Positions 46,114 through 56,337 of a stretch of DNA of 64,000 nucleotides are shown here, one piece after another. This DNA comes from Adhaeribacter pallidiroseus (GTDB taxonomy: Bacteria > Bacteroidota > Bacteroidia > Cytophagales > Hymenobacteraceae), in assembly GCF_003340495.1 (NCBI RefSeq), contig NZ_QASA01000001.1:620001-684000 (forward strand). Reading direction: 5' to 3'. How positions within the stretch are numbered: position 1 is the stretch's first letter; the number at the start of each line of letters is the position of its first letter. A model generated the notes under the pieces. It saw only the letters and a list, made by a program, of their open reading frames with translations, did no database searches and was not told where the DNA came from. Position numbers and translations under genes: made by a program.

Positions 46114-46590
46114 ATGGAAATAGCTTCAATAATAGTGATAGTTATAATGGCAGTTAGTCTCATGTTAACTGTAGTATTCTTATTAGGCTATTTAATAAAA
46201 AGGAGAAAAGCAAGGTTAAAAAATGCGGCACTATCTTTTAGCACTGGGGCTTTCGCATTGTTTTTACTTATAGTTGCCGAAGAGCTGTTCTTCTCTTACA
46301 ATTCTAAAAACAAGAAAGAAGTTTTAGTTGCTTCCAGAGAAGCACCAATTGGGGGTATACTACTAAAGCTTTATGAAGATAGCACCTATGAGATAGGTGT
46401 TTTAAGAGAAGTGAGATCGGCTGGTACGTTTGTACTGAAATCGGATACTCTCTTTATTACCGCTACTGATCATCCAAAGCAAAATAATTATATTACCCAA
46501 ATATCTTTCATCATAAAAGATGGATACTTGGAGCAGATAGAAAATACCGGAATTGGATTTTTAGAAATTCACGTGAACAAGTTAAAATAA
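46114..46590 (+). CDS. Small membrane protein, unrecognised
   Basis: 158 residues: two membrane helices (~5-28, SIIVIVIMAVSLMLTVVFLL; ~42-62, FSTGAFALFLLIVAEELFF) then a ~95-residue soluble part with beta-strand character (GGILLKLYEDSTYEIGVL, AGTFVLKSDTLFIT). No family recognised. It stands alone. Confidence 0.6.
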   Translation: MEIASIIVIVIMAVSLMLTVVFLLGYLIKRRKARLKNAALSFSTGAFALFLLIVAEELFFSYNSKNKKEVLVASREAPIGGILLKLYEDSTYEIGVLREVRSAGTFVLKSDTLFITATDHPKQNNYITQISFIIKDGYLEQIENTGIGFLEIHVNKLK

Positions 46591-46816
46591 GAAAAGCTCT
46601 CCCCACACGATGTTAAGCCAAGTCTCGGCTTCGTGTTGCGCGCTTTACTTATTAAATGTTACGCTTAAACTAATGCTTCTCTGATTTAATTTTAAAATAA
46701 TTCGGATTATCAATCCGAGTACTCCCGGGCAATTATATAAACTGGTATTTAAGTAAAATGTATGCAAATAAAAAAGCACTTACCAGATTTCTCCGAGTAA
46801 GTGCTTGATATTGAGG

Positions 46817-46890
46817 TGGGCCCACCTGGAATCGAACCAGGCACCTACTGATTATGAGTCAGTTGCTCTAACCGAATGAGCTATAGGCCC
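46817..46890 (-). tRNA. tRNA-Met (CAT), possibly tRNA-Ile2
   Basis: Full cloverleaf on the - strand: acceptor GGGCCTA/TGGGCCC, D-arm with GGTTAGAGC, anticodon stem CTGA-CTCATAA-TCAG, T-arm CCTGG-TTCGATT-CCAGG, discriminator A. CCA is not encoded. A CAT anticodon may read Met or, after lysidine modification, Ile; sequence alone does not settle it. Confidence 0.93.
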
Positions 46891-46979
46891 GTCAAAAAGA
46901 GTTTGGCTTCTTTTTGATTTTGGGAGTGCAATTTTACATATTTGCAGCGCATTTTCCAAATTGTATTTAAAAAAATCCC

Positions 46980-47609
46980 GTGGATTTAGCGCGTATCAAA
47001 AACATTATCTTCGACCTGGGTGGCGTAATCATTAACCTGGCTTTTCAAAATTCGGTAGAGGCACTGCGTTTGCTCAGTAAAGAACAACGCGCCATTGACT
47101 TTACGCCCAAGGTGCAATCCGAGTTTTTTGACTTATACGAAACTGGCCAGATTTCCTCGGAAGCTTTCCGGCAAGGTTTGCGGGACCAATATGGTATTAT
47201 GGGCGACGATAACGCTCTGGATGAAGCCTGGAGCGCCATGCTGCTCGACATACCCGCTGAAAGAATAAAGCTGTTACAAGAGTTAGGCACGCAGTACCGT
47301 TTGTTCCTACTCAGTAACACCAATGCCATCCATGCTGAGCGTTTTAACAAAACCGTACAGGAAGTATCGGGTTTACCGAGCCTGGATAGCTTATTTGAAA
47401 AAACGTATTATTCGCACCTGGTAGGTTTGCGCAAACCGCATGCCCCCGTGTTCGAGCATATTTTAAAACAAAATAACCTGGTAGCCGCCGAAACTTTATT
47501 CATCGACGATAGTATGCAGCACATCGAAGGGGCCCGGCAGGTGGGCTTGCAAACGCTGCATTTGCAGCCACCGCTTACGATCAACGAATTTTTCCAGAAT
47601 GCGCGCTAG
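46980..47609 (+). CDS. HAD-family hydrolase
   Basis: 209 residues from GTG 46980. Motif I FDLGGVIINL (nucleophile Asp, with Gly replacing the second Asp-loop residue as in many members), motif II LSNTNAIH, the Lys in GLRKPH and motif III FIDDSMQHIEGA are present. The small cap fits subclass I enzymes similar to haloacid dehalogenase-like phosphatases acting on small phosphates. It overlaps the next gene by 11 bp. Confidence 0.88.
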   Translation: MDLARIKNIIFDLGGVIINLAFQNSVEALRLLSKEQRAIDFTPKVQSEFFDLYETGQISSEAFRQGLRDQYGIMGDDNALDEAWSAMLLDIPAERIKLLQELGTQYRLFLLSNTNAIHAERFNKTVQEVSGLPSLDSLFEKTYYSHLVGLRKPHAPVFEHILKQNNLVAAETLFIDDSMQHIEGARQVGLQTLHLQPPLTINEFFQNAR

Positions 47610-48744
47610 TCATACTGCCCGAGAATACCTTTTTCATTTTTTTTTATTTTGCCTGGCTTTAGTTACTACTACCATTGCGGGAGCCGAGTGGATGTCGGCG
47701 AAGTTTTTGCTGGTAATTACTACCGATTGGCGGTTTGTTAGTTTACTGACGCAAGCACAAGTTTTAAACGGTTTGTATTATTCACTGCCGTTTTTAGGGG
47801 TTTTAACCGCTCACGAATTCGGCCATTATTTTACGGCCCGCTATTACCAGATCCGGGTAACGTTGCCGTATTACATTCCGTTTTGGCTTCCTTTGCTGCC
47901 TACTATTGGCACCATGGGCGCCGTTATTAAAATACGAGACCGTATTTTTTCCAAAAAAGAATATTTTGATGTGGGTATTGCCGGGCCGTTGGCGGGGTTT
48001 GTAGTGGCTATTCCTTTGCTGTGGTACGGCTTTACGCATTTACCCGCGCCCGAATATATTTTTACCATCCACCCGGAATATAAAAAATACGGACTCGATT
48101 ACGCAAACCAAGTTTATCAGAATACGGGCGGCTCTATGGCCTTAGGAAAAAATTTGTTGTTTGTGTTTTTTGAAAAATTTGTTGCCACAGACCCGGCTCT
48201 GGTACCTAACCAGTACGAACTCATGCATTATCCCTTTATTTTCGCCGGGTTTTTGTCTTTGTTTTTTACCGCCATGAACTTGCTGCCCATCGGCCAGTTA
48301 GATGGGGGGCATATTCTGTACGGATTAATTGGATTTCGGAATTTTAACCGGCTCTCTCCGGTGTTTTTTGTGGCTTTTATTTTTTACGCGGGTTTAGGAA
48401 TAGTGGGACCACATACCCCACCCGACGAAAGATACTGGCAATTTTTGCTGTACGCCGGTTATTTGTATATCGTATTCGAACGAGTAATGCCTACTCCCCG
48501 CATGGCGCTGGCTTTAGCGGCCATCGTGTTCTGCGTGCATGTGGGCTTGGCATTTCTGATACCAGGTATAAAAGGCTACCCCGGTTGGTTGGTATTTGGC
48601 TTACTATTATCCCGGTTATTAGGAATATTCCATCCGCCAGCCCCCGACGAAGCTCCGCTAAGTACCGGCCGGAAAGTACTAGGCTGGTTAACGGTGCTTA
48701 TTTTTATACTTAGCTTTAGTCCTGCTCCTTTTTTGTATGAATAA
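47599..48744 (+). CDS. Site-2 protease family (M50) membrane metalloprotease
   Basis: 381 residues with about eight hydrophobic segments. The zinc site HEFGHY (HExxH) near residue 72 and LPIGQLDGGHIL near 230 supply the metal ligands. It resembles the EGY1/yeast-unrelated bacterial S2P group that cleaves transmembrane segments, often in sigma-factor or membrane-stress control. Co-transcribed with the HAD gene. Confidence 0.9.
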   Translation: MRASHTAREYLFHFFLFCLALVTTTIAGAEWMSAKFLLVITTDWRFVSLLTQAQVLNGLYYSLPFLGVLTAHEFGHYFTARYYQIRVTLPYYIPFWLPLLPTIGTMGAVIKIRDRIFSKKEYFDVGIAGPLAGFVVAIPLLWYGFTHLPAPEYIFTIHPEYKKYGLDYANQVYQNTGGSMALGKNLLFVFFEKFVATDPALVPNQYELMHYPFIFAGFLSLFFTAMNLLPIGQLDGGHILYGLIGFRNFNRLSPVFFVAFIFYAGLGIVGPHTPPDERYWQFLLYAGYLYIVFERVMPTPRMALALAAIVFCVHVGLAFLIPGIKGYPGWLVFGLLLSRLLGIFHPPAPDEAPLSTGRKVLGWLTVLIFILSFSPAPFLYE

Positions 48745-49079
48745 ATTACAGGCAGCCCTCTTTTTTAATTTTTAGCAGTCTTCCTGCCAATCAGCTGCTT
48801 TTATTACAATGTAATACTTAGCCACGCTTTGATTATAGCTAGAAAATAGCAGCAGGAGAGAAGGATTTAATAGAAATCCTGGGGAGTAACACTTTCGAAT
48901 AGTATCACAACCACAAGCCTTCGGTTTTTGAAATGGCTTTAGGTGCGCCAGCGTTTAGATTCAAACAAGCCGTAATTCTATAAAATATTTAGGTTGTTTG
49001 CACGACAACTTTCAGGTTAAGCTTGGGGTATTATAATTGCCGGATTCGATTTTATTGCTTATAAAGCAGGTAAGTAATC
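48745..49079. other. Intergenic, nothing recognised
   Basis: 335 bp of AT-rich sequence between two + strand genes. I see no ORF, RNA gene or strong terminator. Confidence 0.5.
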
Positions 49080-49859
49080 ATGAAAAGATTTGTACTGTCG
49101 GATAGTCATGGGGGGTATAGAGCCATAAGGCAGTGCTTAGAACGGTGCGGGTTTAACCAGGAGCAGGATCAGCTGTTTTTTATAGGCGATGTGGTAGATG
49201 GCTGGTCCGAAACCAAAGAAAGTATTGCGCTTTTACTTACTATCCCCAATCTAATTTACTTACTGGGCAATCACGACCAGTGGGCATTGCAGTATTACAC
49301 GGGCAACTTTTTTAGTGTGGCAGACGAAAATGATGCGGAGCTGGATATGTGGCTGGTGCAAGGCGGCGCGGCTACTCTAAAATCATACGGTTTAAAAGAA
49401 GGAATACCAGCAGAGCACCTGCAATTCTTACTAAATGCCAAATCGTATCACGTAACCCCGGATAATATTTTACTGGTTCATGCCGGATTTGATCCGGAAA
49501 TGGACCTTGCTAAAACTAACTCCGAATATTTGATTTGGAGCCGAAATTTTATAAAACAACATTATCAGGCTTACCACAAACTAAAACGTAATCCTTTCTC
49601 GAAGGAAGAACTTCGGGTTGCTCCTTACAAAGAAATATACCTGGGCCATACGCCCACTATTAGTTTCGAGAAAAAGCAGACCTTACCCTTAACCATGGGC
49701 AATGTAATTTTAATGGATACCGGCGCTGCTTTTACCGGAAGGCTTTCGGTGATGGATATGGATACGAAAGAAGTTTGGCAATCAGATCAATTAATACATT
49801 TGTACCCGGATGAACCTGGCCGGAATGGTATAAGTTGGCGTGAATTACGCAGCGCCTGA
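49080..49859 (+). CDS. Metallophosphatase (calcineurin-like), Ser/Thr phosphatase or Ap4A-hydrolase type
   Basis: 259 residues. Metal motifs: SDSHGGYRA (DxH), FIGDVVDGW (GDxxD), LLGNHDQW (GNHD), LVHAGFDPE and LGHTPT. This order and size match bacterial PrpA/ApaH-like enzymes, which remove phosphate from proteins or cleave dinucleoside polyphosphates. Stands alone. Confidence 0.88.
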   Translation: MKRFVLSDSHGGYRAIRQCLERCGFNQEQDQLFFIGDVVDGWSETKESIALLLTIPNLIYLLGNHDQWALQYYTGNFFSVADENDAELDMWLVQGGAATLKSYGLKEGIPAEHLQFLLNAKSYHVTPDNILLVHAGFDPEMDLAKTNSEYLIWSRNFIKQHYQAYHKLKRNPFSKEELRVAPYKEIYLGHTPTISFEKKQTLPLTMGNVILMDTGAAFTGRLSVMDMDTKEVWQSDQLIHLYPDEPGRNGISWRELRSA

Positions 49860-49962
49860 AACGAAGTACCTGCTTCCTAATTTAAAAAAAACGGCAGGAA
49901 GCAGGGGGCGTATCTCCGAAATTTAAAAAATTGTAGAAGCCTTGGAGTAGTAATTTAATTTA

Positions 49963-50367
49963 TTAACTCAGCAACCAAGATTCTGCTTCTGTTTCAGTAT
50001 CAAAAGTTTCGATTTGCAGGTAATTATGGGCCAGTTGATAAAATTTTTGAAAGGACCGTTGGCCGTAAATGCCCGGCGATAAAACATGAGCAAAATGAAC
50101 CACCCCTAACATATTAGCTTCCAGCACCCATTTTCCGCCCAAAAATAAAGCGCCATCGTCCCAGGGGCCAATAAGTTCTTTGTTGCTGTTGAGGATAGCC
50201 GAACAAGGATCTTGTTTTAATATACTGAGTATCTGATTAGCCCCCATCATAATCGTTTCGATGGACTGAATGCCAATCCAATTCACGTAAATAAAGGAAT
50301 TGGCACCCTTCCGGTCTGCTTCAAAAAACAGATCGCCGTTGGCTTTTTTTAACTCCTTTTTATGCAT
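49963..50367 (-). CDS. Hypothetical STAS/SpoIIAA-like protein
   Basis: 134 residues, soluble, alternating strands and helices (YVNWIGIQSIETIMMGANQI, LIGPWDDGALFLGGKWVLEA) ending in TETEAESWLL, as in the small SpoIIAA-like/STAS-like proteins of Bacteroidota. Weak assignment. It lies 58 bp downstream of, and in line with, the RsbQ-like gene. Confidence 0.55.
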   Translation of the reverse strand: MHKKELKKANGDLFFEADRKGANSFIYVNWIGIQSIETIMMGANQILSILKQDPCSAILNSNKELIGPWDDGALFLGGKWVLEANMLGVVHFAHVLSPGIYGQRSFQKFYQLAHNYLQIETFDTETEAESWLLS

Positions 50368-50425
50368 TATTATTTAAAATAGGCGCTGGGTAGATGGTAC
50401 GAATAAGAACGGGCAAAATGTAAAA

Positions 50426-51241
50426 TTAGTGATTCACGAGATAATGGTCGTGGGTTAGAAAGTCTTTGATAGCCTGGATGGTTTCTGCGGGGGCGCTTAA
50501 ATTAGGACAATGACCCGTGGCCTGCATTACTACCAAAGTGCTTTCCGGAAGGTGGTGGTGCATGTAGTGGCCCACTTCCAAAGGCGCAATAACATCTTCC
50601 TGGCATTGTAAGATCAACGTTTTTTTAACTAACTTTTTTAAATCGGCGCGGTTATCCGACCGAAAAGTAAGATGCGCAAAGTTGCGGGCTACTTCTTCGT
50701 TGCTCCGGCAAAAACTGCTCACCAGTTCAGCGCCCAACTCTGGCCGGTCGGCGTTGCCCATAATTACCGGCGCCATGGCCCCGGACCACGTTAAATAGTT
50801 GCTATCCAGCGATTCCAACAAACTAAGGATATCCGATTCCGCAAATCCGCCGGTATAGCCGGGTTCATTGATATAGCGTGGCGAAGGCGCAATTAATACT
50901 ATTTTCTGAAAAAGCTTTGGAGCCTTTATAGCGGCCAAAACGCCCAGCATGGCACTCACCGAGTGACCCACATAAATTACTTCTTCTAAACTCAGCGCTT
51001 CGCAAATTTCCAACACGTCGTCGGCGTAGGCTTGCAAAGAACAGTATTTGGCGGGTGAATAATCCGAAACATCCGACTGGCCAAAACCCACGTGATCAAA
51101 AAGAATTACCTGGTAATCGTTGGTAAAAGCAGGCGTGATAAAACGCCACATGTTCTGATCGCAACCGTAACCGTGCGCGAAAAGCAAGGGAGTTTTTCCC
51201 CGGCCAATTATTTTAACATTATTTCTTTTTAAAACATCCAT
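50426..51241 (-). CDS. RsbQ-like alpha/beta hydrolase
   Basis: 271 residues. HGYGCDQNMWR (oxyanion region), nucleophile in GHSVSAM, acid Asp in CQEDVIAP and His in ATGHCPNLS form the triad, all typical of the RsbQ/KAI2/D14 group rather than general esterases. In Bacillus, RsbQ with RsbP triggers the general stress response; the same group includes plant hormone receptors. Here no RsbP is adjacent, but an SpoIIAA/STAS-like gene follows. Confidence 0.88.
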   Translation of the reverse strand: MDVLKRNNVKIIGRGKTPLLFAHGYGCDQNMWRFITPAFTNDYQVILFDHVGFGQSDVSDYSPAKYCSLQAYADDVLEICEALSLEEVIYVGHSVSAMLGVLAAIKAPKLFQKIVLIAPSPRYINEPGYTGGFAESDILSLLESLDSNYLTWSGAMAPVIMGNADRPELGAELVSSFCRSNEEVARNFAHLTFRSDNRADLKKLVKKTLILQCQEDVIAPLEVGHYMHHHLPESTLVVMQATGHCPNLSAPAETIQAIKDFLTHDHYLVNH

Positions 51242-51942
51242 ATATATGCACTATAAACAACCCATTAAGGGTAAAAACTTGGATTGAAATTGCTGGATCA
51301 ACTCTTTGCTATGCCTAAAAACTACCATCCGAACAGTATTTTTTAAATTTTAGACTAATGTGCCAACAAGGTTTTGGCTTTAAAAAGGCTAAACCAAATG
51401 GCCACTACAAGTAAAAGAACCAACGTTAAAAATCACGAGAGAAGAATCTTGAAGCTTATACGTAAGTTATACCAGAATCTTTATAAAATTTATCCACATT
51501 TTGCAAATTAAGCGAAATGCCTGCCACATACAAAAACCTACTGACCGGAAAATTAAAAAGCCCCGGATGTTTTAACCGGGGCTTTAAACCAAATGCTTGT
51601 TTTTGTAAAAGGATACAGTAAAAATTAGTTCAGTTTTTTGGCTGTGGTGCAAAATGTATGCTGGACTTAAATTGTGAAGCATTAGCAATTATAGGCTACA
51701 AAGTACTTCTTCAAATCTACAAAACATCACTGTTTAAGTTGTTCCAGAAGGTTTTAAAGGCTATTTAATTTTGAAAGCAATCTCATTTTTCACTAGAGCC
51801 ATTTCAATAATTTTTTATAAAACAAATCCTTGTCCGGAAAAGAAACTGAAAAGGTGCAGATTGTAAAGCTGTTTATTCCTGATTTTAAAGAAAGTATTCT
51901 TACATTTAACAAATATACCCATCCTTTTTCCCAGGTTTTTTT
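51242..51942. other. Intergenic region with one terminator-like hairpin
   Basis: 701 bp between divergent genes. It contains AAAAGCCCCGG / CCGGGGCTTT (51557-51586) with T's following only weakly. No credible ORF. The remainder is AT-rich, including the promoter regions of the RsbQ-like and GH39-like genes. Confidence 0.5.
51557..51586. terminator. GC-rich hairpin in the divergent spacer
   Basis: A stem of about 9-10 bp (AAAGCCCCGG with CCGGGGCTTT) and a ~9-nt loop. Because it lies between two divergent genes, it may end a small transcript or be a remnant. Confidence 0.5.
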
Positions 51943-53649
51943 ATGAAAAGAGGCTACTTTGTATTCTGGTTGTTGCTGTTATTACTACTTAGCGGTAGTG
52001 GATTGGTTAAGGCTCAAAATACGCCGCCCAAAGCAGTAAACTTAACCATTAACCTGCAACAGCCCCTTGCGCCCATGGAACCCGTATGGGCCTGGTTTGG
52101 CTACGACGAACCTAATTATACGTACATGCGCGATGGCCAAAAGCTTTTGTCGGAGCTGGCCGCTTTAAGTCCGGTGCCGGTTTACGTGCGGGCGCACAAT
52201 TTGCTTACCACCGGCGATGGCACCCCGGCTTTAAAATGGGGCTCCACCAATGCCTACACCGAAGATGCCAACGGCAACCCCGTGTACGATTGGACGATTG
52301 TGGACCGGATTATGGATACCTACGTAGAAAGAGGCATGCGGCCCATGGCGCAAATGGGTTTCATGCCCGAAGCATTATCAGTAAAACCGCAGCCTTACGG
52401 CCATCATTGGCAACCAGGCCAATCCTACGAACAAATTTTTGCCGGCTGGACGTACCCGCCCAAAGATTATAAAAAATGGGCCGACTTAATCTACGCCTGG
52501 GTAAAACACTCCATCGACCGGTACGGCAAAGCCAAAGTACAAACCTGGTACTGGGAACTCTGGAACGAACCCAACAGCAAATACTGGGGTGGCACCGTAG
52601 AAGAATACTGTAAATTGTACGATTACTCCGCCGATGCTGTAAAACGGGCCTTGCCCACCGCCAAAGTAGGCGGGCCGCACGTAACCGGGCCAGCGGGCAG
52701 CGGGGCGGCCAAATTTTTAAATTTTTTCTTAGATCATTGCTTGCGCGGCACCAACAATGTAACGGGTAAAGTAGGTACGCCCCTGGATTTTATTGCTTTT
52801 CACGCCAAAGGAGCGCCCAAAGTGGTAAACGGCGCCGTGCGCATGAACATGGGCCAACAGTTGCGCGATATCTCCAGTGGTTTTGAAATTGTTGCTTCTT
52901 ACCCGGAATTAAAAAAATTGCCGATTATTATTGGCGAATCCGACCCGGAAGGCTGCGCGGCTTGTGGCATGCAAACCAATCCCGAAAATGCCTACCGCAA
53001 CGGTACTATGTACTCCAGTTATACCGCGGCCTCGTTTGCCCGTAAATACGCTTTAGCCGATTATTTTAAAGTTAATTTTAAGGGGGCAGTGTCGTGGTCG
53101 TTTGAATTTGAAAACCAGCCATGGTTTTACGGCTTCCGCGACCTAGCTACCAACGGCGTCGATAAACCGGTGCTGAATGTTTTCCGGATGTTCGGTAAAA
53201 TGCAAGGCCAGCGGGTACAAGTAAGCGGTAATCCGGCGTACTCGTTTTTGCAAGTGCGTGATAACAGTGTGCGCGGTCCGGAACCGGACATTAACGCTTT
53301 AGCCAGCTCCGGTGTAAAATCGGCGGCCATCATGGTTTGGAATTACCACGACGATGATGTACCCGCGCCCGCTTCGCCGGTAACCATTACCATAACTGGC
53401 CTACCCGCGAAACCAGTTACGTTTACGCATTACCGCATCGATCAGGAGCACAGCAATTCCTACGAAGTTTGGAAAAAGATGGGCTCGCCCCAGCAACCCT
53501 CGGCTGCCCAAATGAAAGAACTGGAAAAAGCTGGTCAACTACACCCCCTGAGCGCGCCAAAAAGAATAACCGCTAATCAGGGGCAAACGCAAATAACCAT
53601 GCAGCTGCCGCGCCAGGGTGTATCGTTGCTGGATTACACCTGGCAGTAG
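51943..53649 (+). CDS. GH39-like secreted glycoside hydrolase (beta-xylosidase type)
   Basis: 568 residues; signal peptide to LVKAQ. TIM barrel with acid/base Glu in WELWNEPN (E209) and nucleophile Glu in IIIGESDPEG (E332), both as in GH39 (clan A). The C-terminal ~130 residues are beta-rich (ITITGLPAKPVTFTHYRID). GH39 enzymes include beta-xylosidases and alpha-iduronidases; the substrate here is not certain. Confidence 0.85.
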   Translation: MKRGYFVFWLLLLLLLSGSGLVKAQNTPPKAVNLTINLQQPLAPMEPVWAWFGYDEPNYTYMRDGQKLLSELAALSPVPVYVRAHNLLTTGDGTPALKWGSTNAYTEDANGNPVYDWTIVDRIMDTYVERGMRPMAQMGFMPEALSVKPQPYGHHWQPGQSYEQIFAGWTYPPKDYKKWADLIYAWVKHSIDRYGKAKVQTWYWELWNEPNSKYWGGTVEEYCKLYDYSADAVKRALPTAKVGGPHVTGPAGSGAAKFLNFFLDHCLRGTNNVTGKVGTPLDFIAFHAKGAPKVVNGAVRMNMGQQLRDISSGFEIVASYPELKKLPIIIGESDPEGCAACGMQTNPENAYRNGTMYSSYTAASFARKYALADYFKVNFKGAVSWSFEFENQPWFYGFRDLATNGVDKPVLNVFRMFGKMQGQRVQVSGNPAYSFLQVRDNSVRGPEPDINALASSGVKSAAIMVWNYHDDDVPAPASPVTITITGLPAKPVTFTHYRIDQEHSNSYEVWKKMGSPQQPSAAQMKELEKAGQLHPLSAPKRITANQGQTQITMQLPRQGVSLLDYTWQ

Positions 53650-53678
53650 TATTTAGACGATAGCTACCAGCAATACAA

Positions 53679-54209
53679 ATGAAAACTATAATTGCTTATG
53701 TTCTCCCATTGCTTATTTCCTGCTCTAAACCTACTGTGAATCACTCTGAGATAAAATTAGATTTAAGAGGAAAACACTTGACGGCCATCCCTAATGAGGT
53801 ATTAGAGAACACTAATATTGTTTATTTAGACTTAGGTAGTTGCGAAATATCCTTTTACCCCCCGTTATCGACTGCAGACCATAGTAAAGCTAACAGTTTA
53901 ACTAAATTGCCTGAAAGGATTGGTAAGCTTACCAAATTAAAAACATTAATTCTGAATACAAATAAGTTAACAACATTACCTAATTCTATTACAAAGCTAA
54001 AACAGCTTGAAGTATTGGACTTATCAATTAATACTGAGTTGGATATTGTAAAAGAGTTAGATAAACTTAAAAGGTTGCCTAATCTTAAAGTTCTAAAAAT
54101 TGTGGATGTTAAGCTTAGTAGGGACGATTTTGAAGTAGTAAAAAAGTCTTTATCTCCTGAAATAAAAATAATAGTGACTATTCAGGAATATGCAGATAGT
54201 ATAAACTAA
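53679..54209 (+). CDS. Leucine-rich-repeat lipoprotein
   Basis: 176 residues; lipoprotein signal (YVLPLLISCSK). About four leucine-rich repeats: LDLRGKHLTAIPNEVLENTN, LTKLPERIGKLTKLKTLILN, KLTTLPNSITKLKQLEVLDL, LKRLPNLKVLKIVDVKLS. Probably a surface or periplasmic protein-interaction module. More AT-rich than the gene 29 bp upstream, suggesting a separate origin. Confidence 0.8.
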   Translation: MKTIIAYVLPLLISCSKPTVNHSEIKLDLRGKHLTAIPNEVLENTNIVYLDLGSCEISFYPPLSTADHSKANSLTKLPERIGKLTKLKTLILNTNKLTTLPNSITKLKQLEVLDLSINTELDIVKELDKLKRLPNLKVLKIVDVKLSRDDFEVVKKSLSPEIKIIVTIQEYADSIN

Positions 54210-54432
54210 GCAGTAAAGCAGGTAACAACACCTATAGTGCATAAGCGCAGCATAGCTCAGTCCGTTTTAGACACTCGTAGCAAGAAACAAGCATTAGGAT
54301 TAAAGTAATTCTACTAAGAACTGGGAACAAGTCCGTTGTGGCTTTTGATGGAATAATGTATTTTTTATTTAGCCTCCTAATCAAGCAATTATTTTTAAAT
54401 TTTTACTTGTCCAAAGCCATCTGTTTGGCTAA

Positions 54433-55335
54433 CTAATCCTCTATTTTGGGTTCAATGTATAGTTGTTTAATAGTAGGAATGCGGCTTTGAATATTTTGCC
54501 GGATATCTTTGATAGCCTGCGTAATTTCCCGGCTCAAAATATCTTCTTCAAACGTAAGCGGAATAACCACAATTATTTCTTCGGGACCCATGTGCATGGA
54601 GAGCGGTTTATCTACCTGCGCAACAGCCGGGTTGGCTTGGGCCAGTTGCATTACTTCCTGCAGCAAAGTTTCATCGGCAATTTCACCCATAAGCAAACTG
54701 CGGCTTTCGCGGAGCAATAAACCGGAAATAGCGGTCAGAATTACCCCAATCAAAATAGAAGCCACCGCGTCAAAATAAGGATTCTGAAAATAATGCCCCA
54801 GGAATACACCCAGAAAGGCTACCGTTAAACCTAGCAAATCGGCGGCATCTTCAAATAAAACCACAAACGTAGAAGGATCTTTGCTTTGCCGGACGGCGGT
54901 CCAGAAGGGCGTACCGGCGCGTTGCCGGGTAAATTCGCGTTGCGCGGTAATATACGAAACACCATCAAACAAAAAGGCAAAACCCAGCACAATGTAGTTC
55001 CATTTCGGGTCTTCGATGATCGTGGGGTGTTGCAGGTGCGTAATGCCCTCGTAAAACGAAATGCCGCCGCCAATGCCAAAAATTAAAATTGAAACAATAA
55101 ATGCCCAAAAATATAACTCTTTGCCGTAGCCAAACGGCCGACGGGCATCGGCAGGTCTATTACTCCGGTGAATGCCGTACAGTAACAACACTTCGTTGGC
55201 CGTATCTACCACCGAATGAATGCCTTCCGAAATCATGGCGGAACTGCCCGTTATGCTGGCCGCAATAAATTTAGTAACCGCAATCGCTAAATTGGCCGCC
55301 AGGGCACTGTACAAAGGAACTTTAGAAGCCGCCAT
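54433..55335 (-). CDS. Cation diffusion facilitator (CDF) transporter
   Basis: 300 residues with about six membrane helices. The transport-site HSVVD (H40, D44) and EDAAD in the fifth helix fit Zn/Co/Fe-type CDF proteins; the C-terminal ~80 residues (VDKPLSMHMGPEEIIVVIPL) form the ZT-dimer domain. It exports divalent metal ions by proton antiport. The metal cannot be decided. Confidence 0.88.
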   Translation of the reverse strand: MAASKVPLYSALAANLAIAVTKFIAASITGSSAMISEGIHSVVDTANEVLLLYGIHRSNRPADARRPFGYGKELYFWAFIVSILIFGIGGGISFYEGITHLQHPTIIEDPKWNYIVLGFAFLFDGVSYITAQREFTRQRAGTPFWTAVRQSKDPSTFVVLFEDAADLLGLTVAFLGVFLGHYFQNPYFDAVASILIGVILTAISGLLLRESRSLLMGEIADETLLQEVMQLAQANPAVAQVDKPLSMHMGPEEIIVVIPLTFEEDILSREITQAIKDIRQNIQSRIPTIKQLYIEPKIED

Positions 55336-55702
55336 AATCCAGATTAAGTTTTTAATACGAATACCTACTGCATTTTACTTGAATGGTTGACTCAAGAAAG
55401 ATTATTTTGTGATTGGTTTGGGAATTATAAATAAAGCAATACAAAAAAAATCTCCGAATGTTAGAACCAAGATTGATTGCAGCCCGGCTTGGGTCGTTTT
55501 TTGGTACTTGTTAGTTTTGCAGCAAGCCGGTAAGTTCCCCAATACTAAACGGTAAATTTTTAAAAATATAATGCAATCGTGTATTTAAAGAGATAATTTT
55601 AAATTATTTTAACAGGAACCGAACGTCCGGTTGTAAAATGTAAACAAGTACGCTTATCGGGAATGATTGAAGGTGTTTAACTTGTTTATCCCATATAAAT
55701 TT
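55336..55702. other. Intergenic, nothing recognised
   Basis: 367 bp between divergent genes, holding their promoters. No ORF or structured RNA seen. Confidence 0.5.
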
Positions 55703-56113
55703 ATGATGGAAAAGCCTTTAGCGGATATTACCTCGGAAGCCGATATAAAACATTTGGTCGATAGCTTTTACAATAAAGTAAACCAAGACGTTTTACTGGC
55801 TCCTATTTTTAACGACCACGCCCGGGTAAACTGGGAAAAGCATTTGCCGATCATGTACCAATTCTGGAGTTCTATGTTATTAGGCACGTATACCTACGCT
55901 GGTCAGCCTTTTCCGAAGCACGCTTTTTTGCCGGTAAATGAACTGCATTTTGACCAATGGCTCCTTTTGTTTAACCAAACTGTAATTGAAAACTTCAGCG
56001 GGCCTATAGCCGATGAGGCTAAACTGCGCGCCGCCAACATTGCCCGTATTTTCTCTAATAAAATCGCCATTATTCAGGGGCATCAACCAGGTATTCCTAC
56101 CATTACACATTAG
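55703..56113 (+). CDS. Group III truncated haemoglobin
   Basis: 136 residues from ATG 55703 (an in-frame ATG 36 bp earlier gives an unlikely extension). ITSEADIKHLVDSFYNKVNQ, FWSSMLLGTYTYAGQP and HFDQWLLLF (proximal His) match group III truncated globins. They bind haem and are thought to handle oxygen, NO or peroxide. Stands alone. Confidence 0.88.
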   Translation: MMEKPLADITSEADIKHLVDSFYNKVNQDVLLAPIFNDHARVNWEKHLPIMYQFWSSMLLGTYTYAGQPFPKHAFLPVNELHFDQWLLLFNQTVIENFSGPIADEAKLRAANIARIFSNKIAIIQGHQPGIPTITH

Positions 56114-56337
56114 AAATTCAAATCTAAAGAAACAGTAAAAGCAGGAGTTCGGCGGCACTTATCTGGGAAATAGTCCGTTGAAAAATAAAAAATTTAAAAA
56201 ACTGCCTTTACCTTTTGTTTTTAAAAGTAAATTCCGACGTTTCACCTTTTCCATTCGACACTTCAATCTACTTCCGGTTTTCTGAAGGCGGCTTTTTCAA
56301 GAGTTTTGGTCTATGTTTTACTTAACGCCTAACCAAA

